From positions 6,168,001-6,232,000 of the forward strand of contig BSWB01000008.1 in assembly GCA_033239125.1 (NCBI GenBank): a stretch of 64,000 bases of DNA. Direction: 5' to 3'. This stretch comes from Fagopyrum homotropicum (lineage: Eukaryota > Streptophyta > Magnoliopsida > Caryophyllales > Polygonaceae). Numbering within the stretch: position 1 is the first letter of the stretch; the number at the start of each line of letters is the position of its first letter. Positions 22,281-32,737 of the stretch are shown here, in pieces. Under the pieces are notes generated by a model. It was not told the origin of the DNA, did no database searches, and was given only the letters and a program-made list of their open reading frames with translations. Both the position numbers and the translations under genes were made by a program.

Positions 22281-23672
22281 TCAATAGTCTCGATCTGGTG
22301 GTGGTGGTGGTGGCACATACGGATACTGCGTCGGGTCGAACGGGTAACCCATGACACGCTCGAACTGAAGCTGGGCCATGATGTGCTGATAGTGCTGCCG
22401 CTCCTGCATCTCGCGGATATCCAGCGATAATGCAGCATATGAGTCAATAACCTGATCCGTCAGGTCATCGATCCGTCTGTGGGCAGCTCGATCTCTCACT
22501 CCGCGCCTCCTGCGTCCAGCGGGTCTGACCGGAGAGGTCTCAGCTGGTGCAGGCTCAGTATCCTCCTCATCATCCAAGTCAATGATCGGCGGCGCGCTCG
22601 TACCTGCAGTATCCGTCCCTGTATCCATCGGGACTCCACCATCTCTCTCTTCTACCGTCTCCTCGTCATCGTCATCCTCCTCCTCCTCAGCCGGGGCAGC
22701 TGCTGCCTCCCTATGATCCTCCATCAGCGGAGCCCAAGCTGTCAGCCAGTAATGTGGATCGAAAACTGTGAACTGAGCAGACCAGCGGATCCCCTGTGGC
22801 GCAGTCCGCTCCCACGGCATAGCAACATATGGAGTGGTCAGACCCCGGGGAACTAGAATCCTCCGAGTGATCATCTCCTGCAACCCAAGCGGCTTCGGAG
22901 CCGCCACCATCGTACATACACTAAGGTCCATCCCGTGATAAACAGCTATATGGGTGACTAGACCTCCGCAGCAGATGTCTCCCTTCGCTTTAGCCTTGAT
23001 CTTGTGCAGGTCCTCTACCAAGATCAAGCCAAAGTCTGGGAAACCCCCCGTAACCATACAGTAAAGGCTGAAGAGCTCGCCCTGTCGGATCTTCTGGGGC
23101 ATCTCAGTACGCGCTAGAAGTGTCTCGCTGAATATCCTATGGGCTAATCTGAAGGCTGGGTGGAAGATGACCTTCTCCCTGGAATCTCCAGGGCGCCATC
23201 TGTCTGCATGCTCAATAATATGGGCAATCTGCCCCCAAAACTTCCTAGCTACAGATCGGGAGGGGAAGTCGGTGGCGGTGGGCTCAGAAAAGCCGAAAAT
23301 CTCTCTCCAAACCTCTAAGGGAACTATGAAGTTCCGGTTCATCAACCGGTACTTCACAGACTAGTCTGTGGGGAGGTAGGAGAAGGAGCTAACAAACTCT
23401 AAGGTCGGCTCCAAATAGGCTGGGGCTCGGATCTCAGTAAACTGATCCAGCCCTACAGTGGCAATCATCCTCCTAAGGTCACCATCTAACCCTAGGCAAT
23501 CGAAAGCTGACACGTCCAGAAAACGTGGTGCGATAACTAGACGGCTAGCTATGCGCTCATAATCTACCCGGCATCTCTCGTGGATCACCGGGCGGTAAGG
23601 TCGGGAAGAAGAAGAAGAAGGAGGAGAAGGTGAGGATCTATCTCTGAGGGCTAGGCAACGATCGGAACTCAT
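22281..23672 (-). pseudogene. Athila-type second ORF (ATHILA ORF-1 family) with one internal stop
   Basis: A 463-codon frame from the ATG at 23672, interrupted only by a TAG at 23361-23363 after residue 103; the frame is otherwise open to 22281. Recognisable stretches are FLDVSAFDCLGLDGDLRRMI, LEVWREIFGFSEPTATDFP and HIAVYHGMDLSVCTMVAAP, followed by an acidic run (EEEEDDDDEE), a basic patch (RPAGRRRRGVRDR) and a proline-rich tail. Proteins of this kind are found downstream of pol in Athila elements and are annotated as ATHILA ORF-1; their function is unknown. The bases after the stop do not resemble known read-through contexts, so a point mutation is the simplest reading. ATG codons just after the stop could start a shorter protein. 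Confidence 0.75.
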
Positions 23673-24472
23673 TTTCTCTCAAACACTGTCAGAACACCTC
23701 GGTCACTAACAATACTCAGAAATCGCCTCGGTCGAGATGCAGTTCGACTGGACCGAGGCGCAGCAGTTTGCGATTCCAATTCTCAAAAATTCAGTTCTTT
23801 TCCCCCAAAAATCACTACAATTGCTTCCTAAGGGGTACTTAAGCCTTTTCTCAGCAGAATCAGGGGCAACCAAAGCCCAAATCGAAACGAATGAACGAGT
23901 TAGGGTTTCGACTGTTTTTTACCTCGTTCGGTCGATTCGTTCGATTTCTTCGCAGATCTGTTGTTGCAATAGGCTCCTCTACCCTTCAATCGCAGTTTGG
24001 AAGCGGAAATCTTCGAAAACGAGCAAAAACTGAGGAAGCGAGGTGATGAAGGGCGCCGCGGTCGAGTTGAGTAAGGTAAAAAGTGAAAAATAAAATTTTC
24101 CCCCTTTTATACTGTTCCTGGATCTGCTGTCACCTCGATCGAGATGGTCTTGACTGGACCGAGGTGGTATGGACCGAGGCGGTTCTGCAAAAACCCTAGT
24201 CGCCTCGGTTGCTCAAGCATCAACTCGGTCGAGGTGCTCTGACAGTAACCGAGGTGCTTCTGCCTTCGCAAAATCTCAAACTTCTGTCCTTCCAGTTATA
24301 CTCCTTTCTTAGATATCTCCCGTTATCTGTCTAGGACGCCAAAAACAAAGCAAAGCAAAGCAAAAACAAAAACTATCTAAACTAGACTAGAAAACGGGAA
24401 AAGAAAGCAATACCTTGGGTTGCCTCCCAAGAAGCGCTTGGTTTAAGGTCGCTAGCTGGACCACGATGCGTC
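23673..24472 (-). other. Spacer of element E where integrase is missing
   Basis: About 800 bp with no integrase motif in any frame. The minus strand holds GCTTCTTGGGAGGCAACCC (complement of 24417-24435), a sequence usually found just after the integrase end in plant Athila-like elements. So the upstream deletion removed the integrase but left its downstream flank. CTCGGTCGAG-type words are concentrated here (23696-23760, 24055-24250). Confidence 0.7.
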
Positions 24473-27400
24473 TCAAATGAGATGGGAGGTGCCCTCACCC
24501 CATACTTCACCTCCATCGTGGGGTGAAGTAAGTAAATCCATCAGACGCTCCAACAAGTGTAAGTGCTCATCGGAGAATGAATCGTCTATGGGTGGGTCAT
24601 CCGTCTCGCGGGAAGATTCCGGTAGCCGGCTGAGGTGGTCCGCAACTGAGTTCTCGGATCCCTTTTTATCGCGGATCTCTAGGTCAAACTCTTGAAGCAA
24701 GAGAATCCATCGAATAAGGCGCGGCTTGGCATCTTTCTTAGCCAACAAGTAACGAATGGCTGCATGGTCGGTGTAGACAATGACTTTCGCCCCCACTAGA
24801 TAGGAACGAAACTTCTCGAAAGCGTATACAACCGCCAATAACTCCTTCTCGGTGGTAGCGTAGTTGCGTTGTGCTTCATCTAGCGTCTTGCTAGCATAAT
24901 AAATGGCGGTGGTCCGTCCATCCTTTTTCTGTCCAAGCACCGCTCCTACGGCTACATCACTAGCGTCACACATGACCTCAAAGGGCAAGGTCCAGTCAGG
25001 AGGTTGGATAATGGGAGCGGAGATCAACGCCTCCTTAATCCTGTAAAAAGCATCAAGACACTCCTGCGAAAACTCAAAAACAACATCTTTATTCAAGAGG
25101 TTAGTTAAAGGTTTAGAAATCTTAGAGAAGTCTTTGATGAATCTCCTGTAGAAACCTGCATGCCCGAGAAAACTCCTCACACCTTTAACAGAACAAGGAG
25201 GAGGGAGCTTCTCAATAGTCTCGATCTTAGCTCGATCGACCTCAATACCTCGATTAGAAACGAGATGTCCTAGTACAATGCCTTCATTAACCATAAAATG
25301 ACACTTTTCCCAATTCAGAACAAGGTTAGTGTCTTCACATCTTTTAAGCACTAGAGAAAGGTTAGATAGGCAATCATCAAAAGAGGAACCATATACAGAA
25401 AAATCATCCATGAATACCTCCATGATCTCCTCTATGTACTCGGAAAAGATAGCCATCATGCATCGCTGGAAGGTAGCGGGTGCATTGCACAATCCAAATG
25501 GCATCCTCCTATAGGCAAATGTCCCCCATGGACAAGTGAAAGTGGTCTTCTCCTGATCATCGGGATGGATAGGAATCTGGAAGAATCCACTATAGCCGTC
25601 CAAGTAACAAAAGTGTGAATGCTGGGCCAACCGCTCGAGCATTTGATCGATGAAGGGAAGTGGAAAATGGTCCTTCCGTGTGGCCGTGTTCAGCTTCCTG
25701 TAATCGATGCAAACCCTCCAGCCCGTAACGGTCCTAGTTGGGATCAACTCGTTGTTCTTATTCGTCACAACGGTCATCCCTCCTTTCTTCGGAACGACAT
25801 GCACCGGGCTAACCCACTTGCTGTCCAAGATAGGATAAATAATACCTGCATCCAACAACTTAAGAACTTCCTTCTTCACAACCTCTTTCATGATCGGATT
25901 TAACCGTCTTTGAGGTTCCCGTGAAGTCTTATGATTATCTTCCATTAGAATTCTATGCATGCAGAAAGAAGGCTTAATGCCAATAAGATCGTCCGTGGTG
26001 TAACCTATAGCCTTTCGATGCTTTCTCAGGACATGCATTAACTTAGACAATTCTGATTCGGAAAGGGAAGCACTAACAATAACGGGATAAGTGGAATCCG
26101 GCCCAAGAAAGACATACCTCAAGTGACTAGGGAGTTGTTTAAGCTCCACAACTGGGAGTGTCTTCTGAGGGGGATCCTTGCTTCCTCCTTCCGGTCGAGT
26201 GGATTCGGAAACTGGACTTTCGGAAGTCTCAGTTGACATCATCTCGCCATCGACCTCGGTCGAGGCGCAGAGGCGTTGACCGAGATGTTCTTCAGTCGCC
26301 TCGCTCAATCCAGAAAGTGCCTCGGTCGAGGTACTGCTACTGGAACCGAAACTGGAGATCTCTGTCTCTTGGATTAGCTTCTCAGTTTTAGCTCCTGGGT
26401 CCTCTTCCAGTGCCTTTAAGCTCCGTATATCTGCATCACAAGAAGCATCTATACCTTCCTCCATTAAACTGAAGCTTATAACTCTTTCGAGTGGATCGTT
26501 AATAAGGATAGAGCTCACCAATTCTCTTGATTCTTCTTCATCGTAGATGTTGAAGATATCATCAGTTAGTTGCTCCCCTTTCATGGCTGCAAGTAGTGCG
26601 AACTCCACCTCATCGCCACCAACGTTGAATTTCAACTTGGCGTTCTTGCAATCCACGTTGCAACCCGAAGTTGCTAGAAATGGCCTCCCGAGAATAATAG
26701 GAACATGATAATCTGCGGGAATGTCAAGTACGACAAAATCTATAGGTAGATAGAAGTTACCTAACTTGACCGGAACGTCCTCCAAGATGCCCACGGGATG
26801 GGTGATGGAGCGATCCGCCATATAAAGTCGAATCTTGACCGGCTTGGGCTCTCCAAGTCCGATCTTCGTACATAGCTCCAGCGGAATGATGCTCACGCTG
26901 GCTCCTAGATCACAAAGGGCTTCACAAGTGACATCCCCAACTTGAATGGGAATGCAAAACGAGCCGGGATCTCTCAACTTAGGAGGCATCTTCTCTTTCA
27001 TGATTTGTATGAGCTCCGAAGATTTAGATGTCATCCTAACTTCACCAACATCCTCCAGCTTCCTCTTCCTTGATAAGATTTCTTTTAAGAACTTCCCATA
27101 GGCGGGCATACCTAAAATAGCATCAAGAAAAGGAATATTAATATGTAGCTTATTCATCAAGTCAAGAAACTTACCAAAGTGCTTGTCTAGATGTGCTCTA
27201 GCTATGGACTGAGGGAATGGAAGTGGTGGTTTGTATGCAGGAGGTGGAATATAAGTTTCAGTCGTCCCTCCTGCTTTCTGTTGCTCCACCTCGGTTGGCA
27301 TCTCGGTCGAGGTGTTCTTCGACTGGGTCTGGACCGAGGTGGTCTGCGTCAAACGAGGTACTGGATCTGCAGTTTTAAGTCCACTCCTTGTTGTTATGGC

Positions 27401-28990
27401 CATGCACTGGCCCTTAGGGTTGGTTTCCGTCTTTGCTGGAAGCTTCCCTGGATCTCTTGGCGCTTCATTCGCCCTACTAGCAAGTTGTTGTTCGAAGGAC
27501 TTTTGGGCCCTCGAAAATGAAGTCATAGAATTCTCCATAGCGCTAAGCTTGATCAAGATAGCCTCCAGAACTACGTCTTTCTTTTCTGTTTGAGACGAAC
27601 TTGATCCTTGCCCTTGGCTCTTTAATGGAGTAGAAGAAGAAGAAGGGGAAGAGAGGAAAGGGTTAGAGGAATCGTTAGAGTTGGAGTTTGAATGATTGTT
27701 ACCGTGATTTTGGTTATTCGCCCTCCAATTGTTGCTATTGGATCCTCTATTGTTATTGTTGTAGTTGTTGTTTCGGGGACCGTTGTTGTTGTTACGGTAC
27801 CCGTTGTTGTTGTTGTTCCTTTGCCCTTGCTCTTCCTTCTTAGTTTGAGCCATCAAGAGTTCCTTCAATTGCTTCACGTCATTCTTCAAAGACGTGAGTT
27901 GATTGTTGTTGGATTGAGTCTCTTGAAAGTTGACTCTTTTAACTCCACCTTCAGCTCCTTGGTGGGTATATTTCTCCATGTGCAAGGCTTGCTTCTCAAT
28001 GAAGTCCCAAGCCTCATCAATCGCCATGTCCATGAAGGTACCTGCGGAGAGTAGTTGGAGATTGAATTGGGTGCTTCCGTCCAGTCCTTTGAAGTAGATC
28101 TCCAACAACTCGATCTTTGGAATTCCATGATGTGGGCAATCCAAAAGGATGTCCTTGAACCGCTCCCATGACTTGGACAAGCTTTCCTTGTCCTTCATAA
28201 TGAAAGCATTGATCTTCCCTCTCATTTCGGCGGTCTTTGAGGGGGGGAAGAATTTGGTCAAGAATTCCGTAGTCATCTCCTCCCATGTGCTAATTTTTCC
28301 TGGAGGAAGAGATTGATACCAAGTAAGAGCTCTATCTTTTAAAGAAAAGTAAAAAGGTCTTAGCTTGTAGTTGTTATTTTCAATTCTGGAAGGTCGCAAG
28401 GTTTCCATCAAGATCTCGTAGTTTTGAAGATGTTGATGTGGCGACTCTTTCTCTAGCCCTCCGAATTGGCATTGGCGAATCATGGATAGAACTTGCGGTC
28501 GAAGTTCGTAGTCATGATCCGCTGGATCTCCTAGGTTCACTCCTGGACGCCTCAGTTGTTGATTAGGGTCCATCCTTTGACCTAGGGTTTGTGGGATTCC
28601 TGCAAGAAGAACATCTCGGACTGGCCTCCGAGGCGGAAGTACATCGGCCGGGGCGTCAGGTACTGGAGCCTGCCTCGGTCGAGGGTCAGCTACTAGATCC
28701 TGCATCGGTCGAGGATCAATAGGAGGATCTTCCCTCGGTCGAAGTAGAATCTGGTCCCGTATGACTGCTATCTCCGCTTCGATTGCTGCAGTCCTGGTGC
28801 GATTCTCTTCTTTCTCTTGCCTTAGTTCTTCTTTGCTGAGACGTAGCAGCTCTAGCGTCTCTTTCAATTCGGCCGCAAGATCGCGGTCGTCTTGTTGGGC
28901 CATCTTCGCTTCTCTTAAGCGTCGCTTGTATGTCTTTTCTGGTTCGGGATCGTAAGGAACGATTTCTTTCCCAGTGCGGGTTCTTCGCAT
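24473..28990 (-). CDS. Element E Gag-protease-RT-RNase H polyprotein (intact frame)
   Basis: One open frame of 1505 residues starting MRRTRTGKEIVPYDPEPEKT at 28990 (the frame continues upstream without an ATG). Order: coiled, charged N-terminus; gag domain around residues 170-350 (HLQNYEILMETLRP, WERFKDILLDCPHHGIPK); Asn-rich linker with no zinc knuckle; protease with DLGAS at about residue 694; RT with KWVSPVHVVPKKGG, YLDGYSGFFQIPI and the catalytic FMDDF at about residue 1193 (25400-25414); RNase H from about residue 1338 (CDASDVAVGAVLGQKK) to about 1455 (NSVADHLSRLP). It ends with a short unrelated tail (SPHDGGEVWGEG...), where integrase should begin. Gag and Pol are in one frame, so ratio control must be by another route. 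The protein should still copy RNA but cannot integrate DNA. Confidence 0.92.
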   Translation of the reverse strand: MRRTRTGKEIVPYDPEPEKTYKRRLREAKMAQQDDRDLAAELKETLELLRLSKEELRQEKEENRTRTAAIEAEIAVIRDQILLRPREDPPIDPRPMQDLVADPRPRQAPVPDAPADVLPPRRPVRDVLLAGIPQTLGQRMDPNQQLRRPGVNLGDPADHDYELRPQVLSMIRQCQFGGLEKESPHQHLQNYEILMETLRPSRIENNNYKLRPFYFSLKDRALTWYQSLPPGKISTWEEMTTEFLTKFFPPSKTAEMRGKINAFIMKDKESLSKSWERFKDILLDCPHHGIPKIELLEIYFKGLDGSTQFNLQLLSAGTFMDMAIDEAWDFIEKQALHMEKYTHQGAEGGVKRVNFQETQSNNNQLTSLKNDVKQLKELLMAQTKKEEQGQRNNNNNGYRNNNNGPRNNNYNNNNRGSNSNNWRANNQNHGNNHSNSNSNDSSNPFLSSPSSSSTPLKSQGQGSSSSQTEKKDVVLEAILIKLSAMENSMTSFSRAQKSFEQQLASRANEAPRDPGKLPAKTETNPKGQCMAITTRSGLKTADPVPRLTQTTSVQTQSKNTSTEMPTEVEQQKAGGTTETYIPPPAYKPPLPFPQSIARAHLDKHFGKFLDLMNKLHINIPFLDAILGMPAYGKFLKEILSRKRKLEDVGEVRMTSKSSELIQIMKEKMPPKLRDPGSFCIPIQVGDVTCEALCDLGASVSIIPLELCTKIGLGEPKPVKIRLYMADRSITHPVGILEDVPVKLGNFYLPIDFVVLDIPADYHVPIILGRPFLATSGCNVDCKNAKLKFNVGGDEVEFALLAAMKGEQLTDDIFNIYDEEESRELVSSILINDPLERVISFSLMEEGIDASCDADIRSLKALEEDPGAKTEKLIQETEISSFGSSSSTSTEALSGLSEATEEHLGQRLCASTEVDGEMMSTETSESPVSESTRPEGGSKDPPQKTLPVVELKQLPSHLRYVFLGPDSTYPVIVSASLSESELSKLMHVLRKHRKAIGYTTDDLIGIKPSFCMHRILMEDNHKTSREPQRRLNPIMKEVVKKEVLKLLDAGIIYPILDSKWVSPVHVVPKKGGMTVVTNKNNELIPTRTVTGWRVCIDYRKLNTATRKDHFPLPFIDQMLERLAQHSHFCYLDGYSGFFQIPIHPDDQEKTTFTCPWGTFAYRRMPFGLCNAPATFQRCMMAIFSEYIEEIMEVFMDDFSVYGSSFDDCLSNLSLVLKRCEDTNLVLNWEKCHFMVNEGIVLGHLVSNRGIEVDRAKIETIEKLPPPCSVKGVRSFLGHAGFYRRFIKDFSKISKPLTNLLNKDVVFEFSQECLDAFYRIKEALISAPIIQPPDWTLPFEVMCDASDVAVGAVLGQKKDGRTTAIYYASKTLDEAQRNYATTEKELLAVVYAFEKFRSYLVGAKVIVYTDHAAIRYLLAKKDAKPRLIRWILLLQEFDLEIRDKKGSENSVADHLSRLPESSRETDDPPIDDSFSDEHLHLLERLMDLLTSPHDGGEVWGEGTSHLI

Positions 28991-29092
28991 ATACCTAAGA
29001 AAGAACCTGCAAAAGTCACTCAAGTAGAGTGGTTAGATGACACGGGGGCAAGCGCCCCAAGAGCAAACCGTACCGGCTCGGTCTAGACCAAA

Positions 29093-29110
29093 TCCCCGGC
29101 AACGGCGCCA
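29093..29110 (-). other. Primer binding site, tRNA-Asp type (element E)
   Basis: The minus strand reads TGGCGCCGTTGCCGGGGA, complementary to the 3' end of plant tRNA-Asp, a few bases inside the 5' LTR. tRNA-Asp priming is characteristic of Athila-type elements and supports the lineage assignment. Confidence 0.88.
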
Positions 29111-29116
29111 AAAACT

Positions 29117-30882
29117 TGTTCGCTCCAAACGGTGTGTGCAAGCTTTAAATTTATAACCCTAGACTTAAGCTTAAAACAAGGATGCGAACCCGCAGTGTAC
29201 GGGTCAATCGTAGTAAAAAGCAAGAAATTCCAGGGGTCGATCACAGGGATTCGGTGAAACAAAGTCAATAACGGTAAGCTTCGTGAATACTAACCACAAA
29301 GAGCAATTAACACAATCAAAGATGAATAAGAAGTCAATAAAGCAAACATGCAATTCTAGGGATTAAGGCATCTAGTTGTGGTTCCAACTCAAGATCTAAA
29401 GATAAGCGGACAAAGCTGAGATTTTTGCAAGGGGAAGGTGTTACTAAAGTGGAGTAGATTACCGGGTAAGTCTCACTACTCACTAATCCAAAACCGTAAC
29501 TCCTATTACCGGGTAAGTCTCAAGGAATCAAGATAAAGAACTATAACCTCAAACTAACACACCATCTAAGGGAATAGAATCAACCTTTACCGGGTAAGTC
29601 TCAGGCTAACTCACAAAGATGGGATGGAAGCACACTCAAACCCCAATAAAGGATAAACCTTTATTACCTACACTTATGATCGTTGATACACAAACTAAGG
29701 AATTACCGGGTAAGTCTCATCCTAAGCTTGCTTTGAACCAGGAAAGGTAAAATAAGGATAGGATTCGGCAAACTCTAACACTTAACTCTCAGTTTAGGAT
29801 CAGACAAGTCACCTCGGTCAGCCAGAATCCACCCCGGCCGAGATGTTCATCGACTGAACGAGATGCTTAGGGTTAAGGTTAAAGACTCGAACTTTCAGGG
29901 TCCTACTGGAATCTAAGATTATTCTATCATTGTATTTCCCACAACCTTCAGCCAATTACCCTAGAATCACACAAGGAAATTAGCCACTCATCATCATTAT
30001 GAAATTATTAAATATATGGGAAGAAGGTGAATATTTGAACAAGAAGAATTTAATGAAAAGACTTCAATAACTGAATCAAATATCACAACAAAAGCGTTCC
30101 TTGGATAGCAATCCAACAAGACAAGACAACAAGGAAGGGGAATTGAAGACAATCTTACAAAACCCTTCAAAAGCTATAAAAGCTATGATCTTCAATCTTC
30201 CTTTAACCTTCAAAAAGGTTCTTCAAATCTCCCAACTGGAGTATGGCTGCTGCGTGATTCCCAACTGAATGCGGATCTTTCGGTCTAAGCGGCCTGTATG
30301 CGGGATGTTGGATTTGTGGAAATCCAACCCTTTTTATAGGAAAATAACCCTCCAAAGATAAAATATCTTAGAAAGATCTTTTCCCATAAAAATAGGTAAA
30401 ATATAAGATCTTCTTCCTTCCAGGAGCCAAGCCCAAAAATATAAGATCACCTTCCAAATTTAAAAGATCTCAGCCAAGAATAAAATATTCTCGCCGCGTC
30501 CTAGGTGTTCGCCTCGGTCGAGTCGGCGTCTCTGGATCACCTCGGTCGAGATGAATCTCTGGTCAACCGAGGTGAGTCATAACTGAATATGAAATCTCTC
30601 AAAACTGGTTCAAAGTGAATCTTTAATCCATGGCTATGCTTCCTGGATGGTTCCTTATGCTCCTCAATGTAGCTCCAAATGACTTATGACTCCTTTTGCT
30701 CCTTTTTGATGCAAAACGTACCATTTTACCTGCAATTACAGCAAAACTAGGTGTAGACCTCGATTCCCGCAAAGGTAAATGAAATGTTAATATAATCACA
30801 TATTATACATGCTAACATGCAGATTATTGAAGATAAAACGTCCAAACAAACCTCAAAATATAGACTATAATTCATGCTATCA
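29117..30882 (-). repeat. 5' LTR of element E
   Basis: 1766 bp, the same length as the copy at 19030-20795, with about a dozen substitutions between them by eye (for example C/T near 29279, A/T near 29937). It drives element transcription on the minus strand. It carries the same four TTACCGGGTAAGTCTC words and CTCGGTCGAG cluster. Confidence 0.95.
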
Positions 30883-32640
30883 ATAAGCTGGAGGAGGAAC
30901 ATAGACTTCTTCCTTCTCCTTTTCCTTCTCTTTCTCAACGGGAACCTCAACGAACTTGGGCTGCGGGTCGGTGGTTGTTACACCACTTCTAGTTATAATT
31001 GCCATCACCCTTCCCTTCGGATTGTCCTCCGTCTTTCCAGGAAGTTTCCCTTGGTCTCTAGGAACTTCTCCGGCCTTGTTGAATACTTGATTCTCTAAAG
31101 CTTTTTGTGCTTTATCAATCGAAGTAATGTGATTCTCCATTCCTTGGATCTTACCCTAAATCGCTCCATTATCACATCGAATCTATCCTTCTCCGGTTTG
31201 TTCGTACTATTTGAAGTTTGCCTTTGACTTTTCAAAGGAGTAGAAGAAGAAGGGGGTGTTAGTGAATTCTCAGCATGGGAATAAGGATTACCGGAATTTT
31301 GTTTGTTGGATCTTCAATTGTTGTTGGCATTCCTGTTGTTGTTGTTATTCCAATTATTGTTTCGGTAGTTGTTCCTATTTCCTTGATTGTTCTCCCTTCC
31401 TAGATAGCCAACATCTTGCTCCTTCGTCTTTTGAAGGCTGAATTTTATGACTTCCTTCAGCTCCTTAATCTCATTGTTGATGGAGAAAATTTGAGCTTGG
31501 GCTGTTAGATTTAATCTTGCTCCTGGGTCTCCGGAATCTCGATTCCAACCATCAGCTTTCCTATGGGAATACTTCTCAATCACTCGAGCTTGCTTCTCAA
31601 TGAAGTCCCAAGCATCATCTTCTCTCATATCCATAAATGTTCCACAAGAAAGGGATTGAAGCTTGAATTGTGTTTCCACATCCAATCCTTTGTAGTAAAT
31701 CTCCAATAATTCCACCTTTGAAATGCCATGGTGCGGGCAATCCAATAGAAGATCTTGAAACCTTTCCCAAGATTTAAACAAACTTTCGTTAGGTTTCATA
31801 GAAAAAACATTTATTTTACCTCTCAATTCTGCTGTTTTGGATGGCGGAAAGAACTTGGTGAGGAATTCCGAAGTCAAATCCTCACATGTATTAAGTCTTC
31901 CAGCTGGAAGAGCTTGATACCAAGCTAAGACTTTGTCTTTCAAAGAGAAGAAGAACGTTCTCAACTTGTAGTTGTTGTTGACAACCCTTTGAGGCTTCAA
32001 AGTCTCCATAAGAATCTCATAATTCTGCAAATGTTGATGCGTTGATTCAGCTTCCGTTCCACCAAACTGATTTTGACGGCTCATAGTAATGACTTGTGGG
32101 AAAAATCCAAAATCATGCTCATCTTGATCTCCAAGATTCACACCTAAATGGAGCGGTTGCTGAATTGGATCCATTCGTTGCCCAAGGGTTCGTGTTTCAG
32201 CCACAACATTAGCAGCTCTCGCCTCTCTAGCGGGAATGTGAGGATCAACATAGGCTTGAGGATTAAATGGTGCTATTTCCTCCAGCTCCGGCATGTCATC
32301 ATCATCGAATGATTCAACTCTGAACGTTTCAGCTCTCTTACTCTTGGCGCCGCCTTTATCCAATTTTATTTGTAAAATCATTGCCTTAAGTTCATCCAAT
32401 TGAGCTTGATTTCGCTCTCTATCAGCACGAGCGACAGCTTGATCTTCAATACGTCTTCTCTCACTTTTATAGAGTTGAGCTCGGGTCTCATCCAACTCTT
32501 TTTAGATACTCTTTTCATTGTGTTCCGCCATCTTTTTTTCTCTTAAATTTTTCTTCAAAGTTTTCTCCGGTTTAGGATCAAAAGGAACGAGGTCTTTCGC
32601 GGATCTAGACCTTCGCATATACTTAAAGGGAAATCTGCAA
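30883..32640 (-). pseudogene. Element D gag (broken)
   Basis: Minus strand: an N-terminus like that of element E (RSRSAKDLVPFDPKPEKTLK at about 32620), an in-frame stop near 32500, then a long open stretch 32495-31314 with the gag domain (HLQNYEILMETLKPQ, WERFQDLLLDCPHHGISK) and an Asn-rich linker. A frame change near 31140-31314 and the insertion of E at 30883 end it. Its closest relative in the window is the intact gag of element E. Confidence 0.8.
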
Positions 32641-32713
32641 AATCACTCAAGTAGATAGATCAAATAACAAGAGCAAGCCCGACAACCGAAAACCGAATTT
32701 GGCCTAGACCAAA

Positions 32714-32731
32714 TCCCCGACAACGGCACCA
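32714..32731 (-). other. Degenerate tRNA-Asp primer site (element D)
   Basis: The minus strand reads TGGTGCCGTTGTCGGGGA, two differences from the site in element E. It lies in the same position just inside the LTR, which supports the Athila-type assignment of D. Confidence 0.75.
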
Positions 32732-32737
32732 AAAACT

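Larger units (their letters stand above)
19030..30882 (-). mobile_element. Element E: young complete Athila-type retrotransposon lacking integrase (TSD ATAAG)
   Basis: Two 1766-bp LTRs (29117-30882 upstream and 19030-20795 downstream in element orientation) enclose 8.3 kb. The flanking 5-bp duplication is exact: ATAAG at 19025-19029 and at 30883-30887. Inside, in order: tRNA-Asp primer site, one open gag-protease-RT-RNase H frame, a spacer with no integrase, an Athila-type second ORF, a 1.5-kb non-coding tract and a polypurine tract. The insertion split the gag of element D, whose frame joins cleanly once E is removed (...PPPAY then KPPLPF...). I count about twelve differences between the LTRs by eye (about 0.7%), so the insertion is recent. 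Confidence 0.93.

Noticed and set aside
27191..28054. Several plus-strand frames
   Set aside because: Antisense shadows of the element E polyprotein, including Val-rich antisense of its Asn-rich linker.
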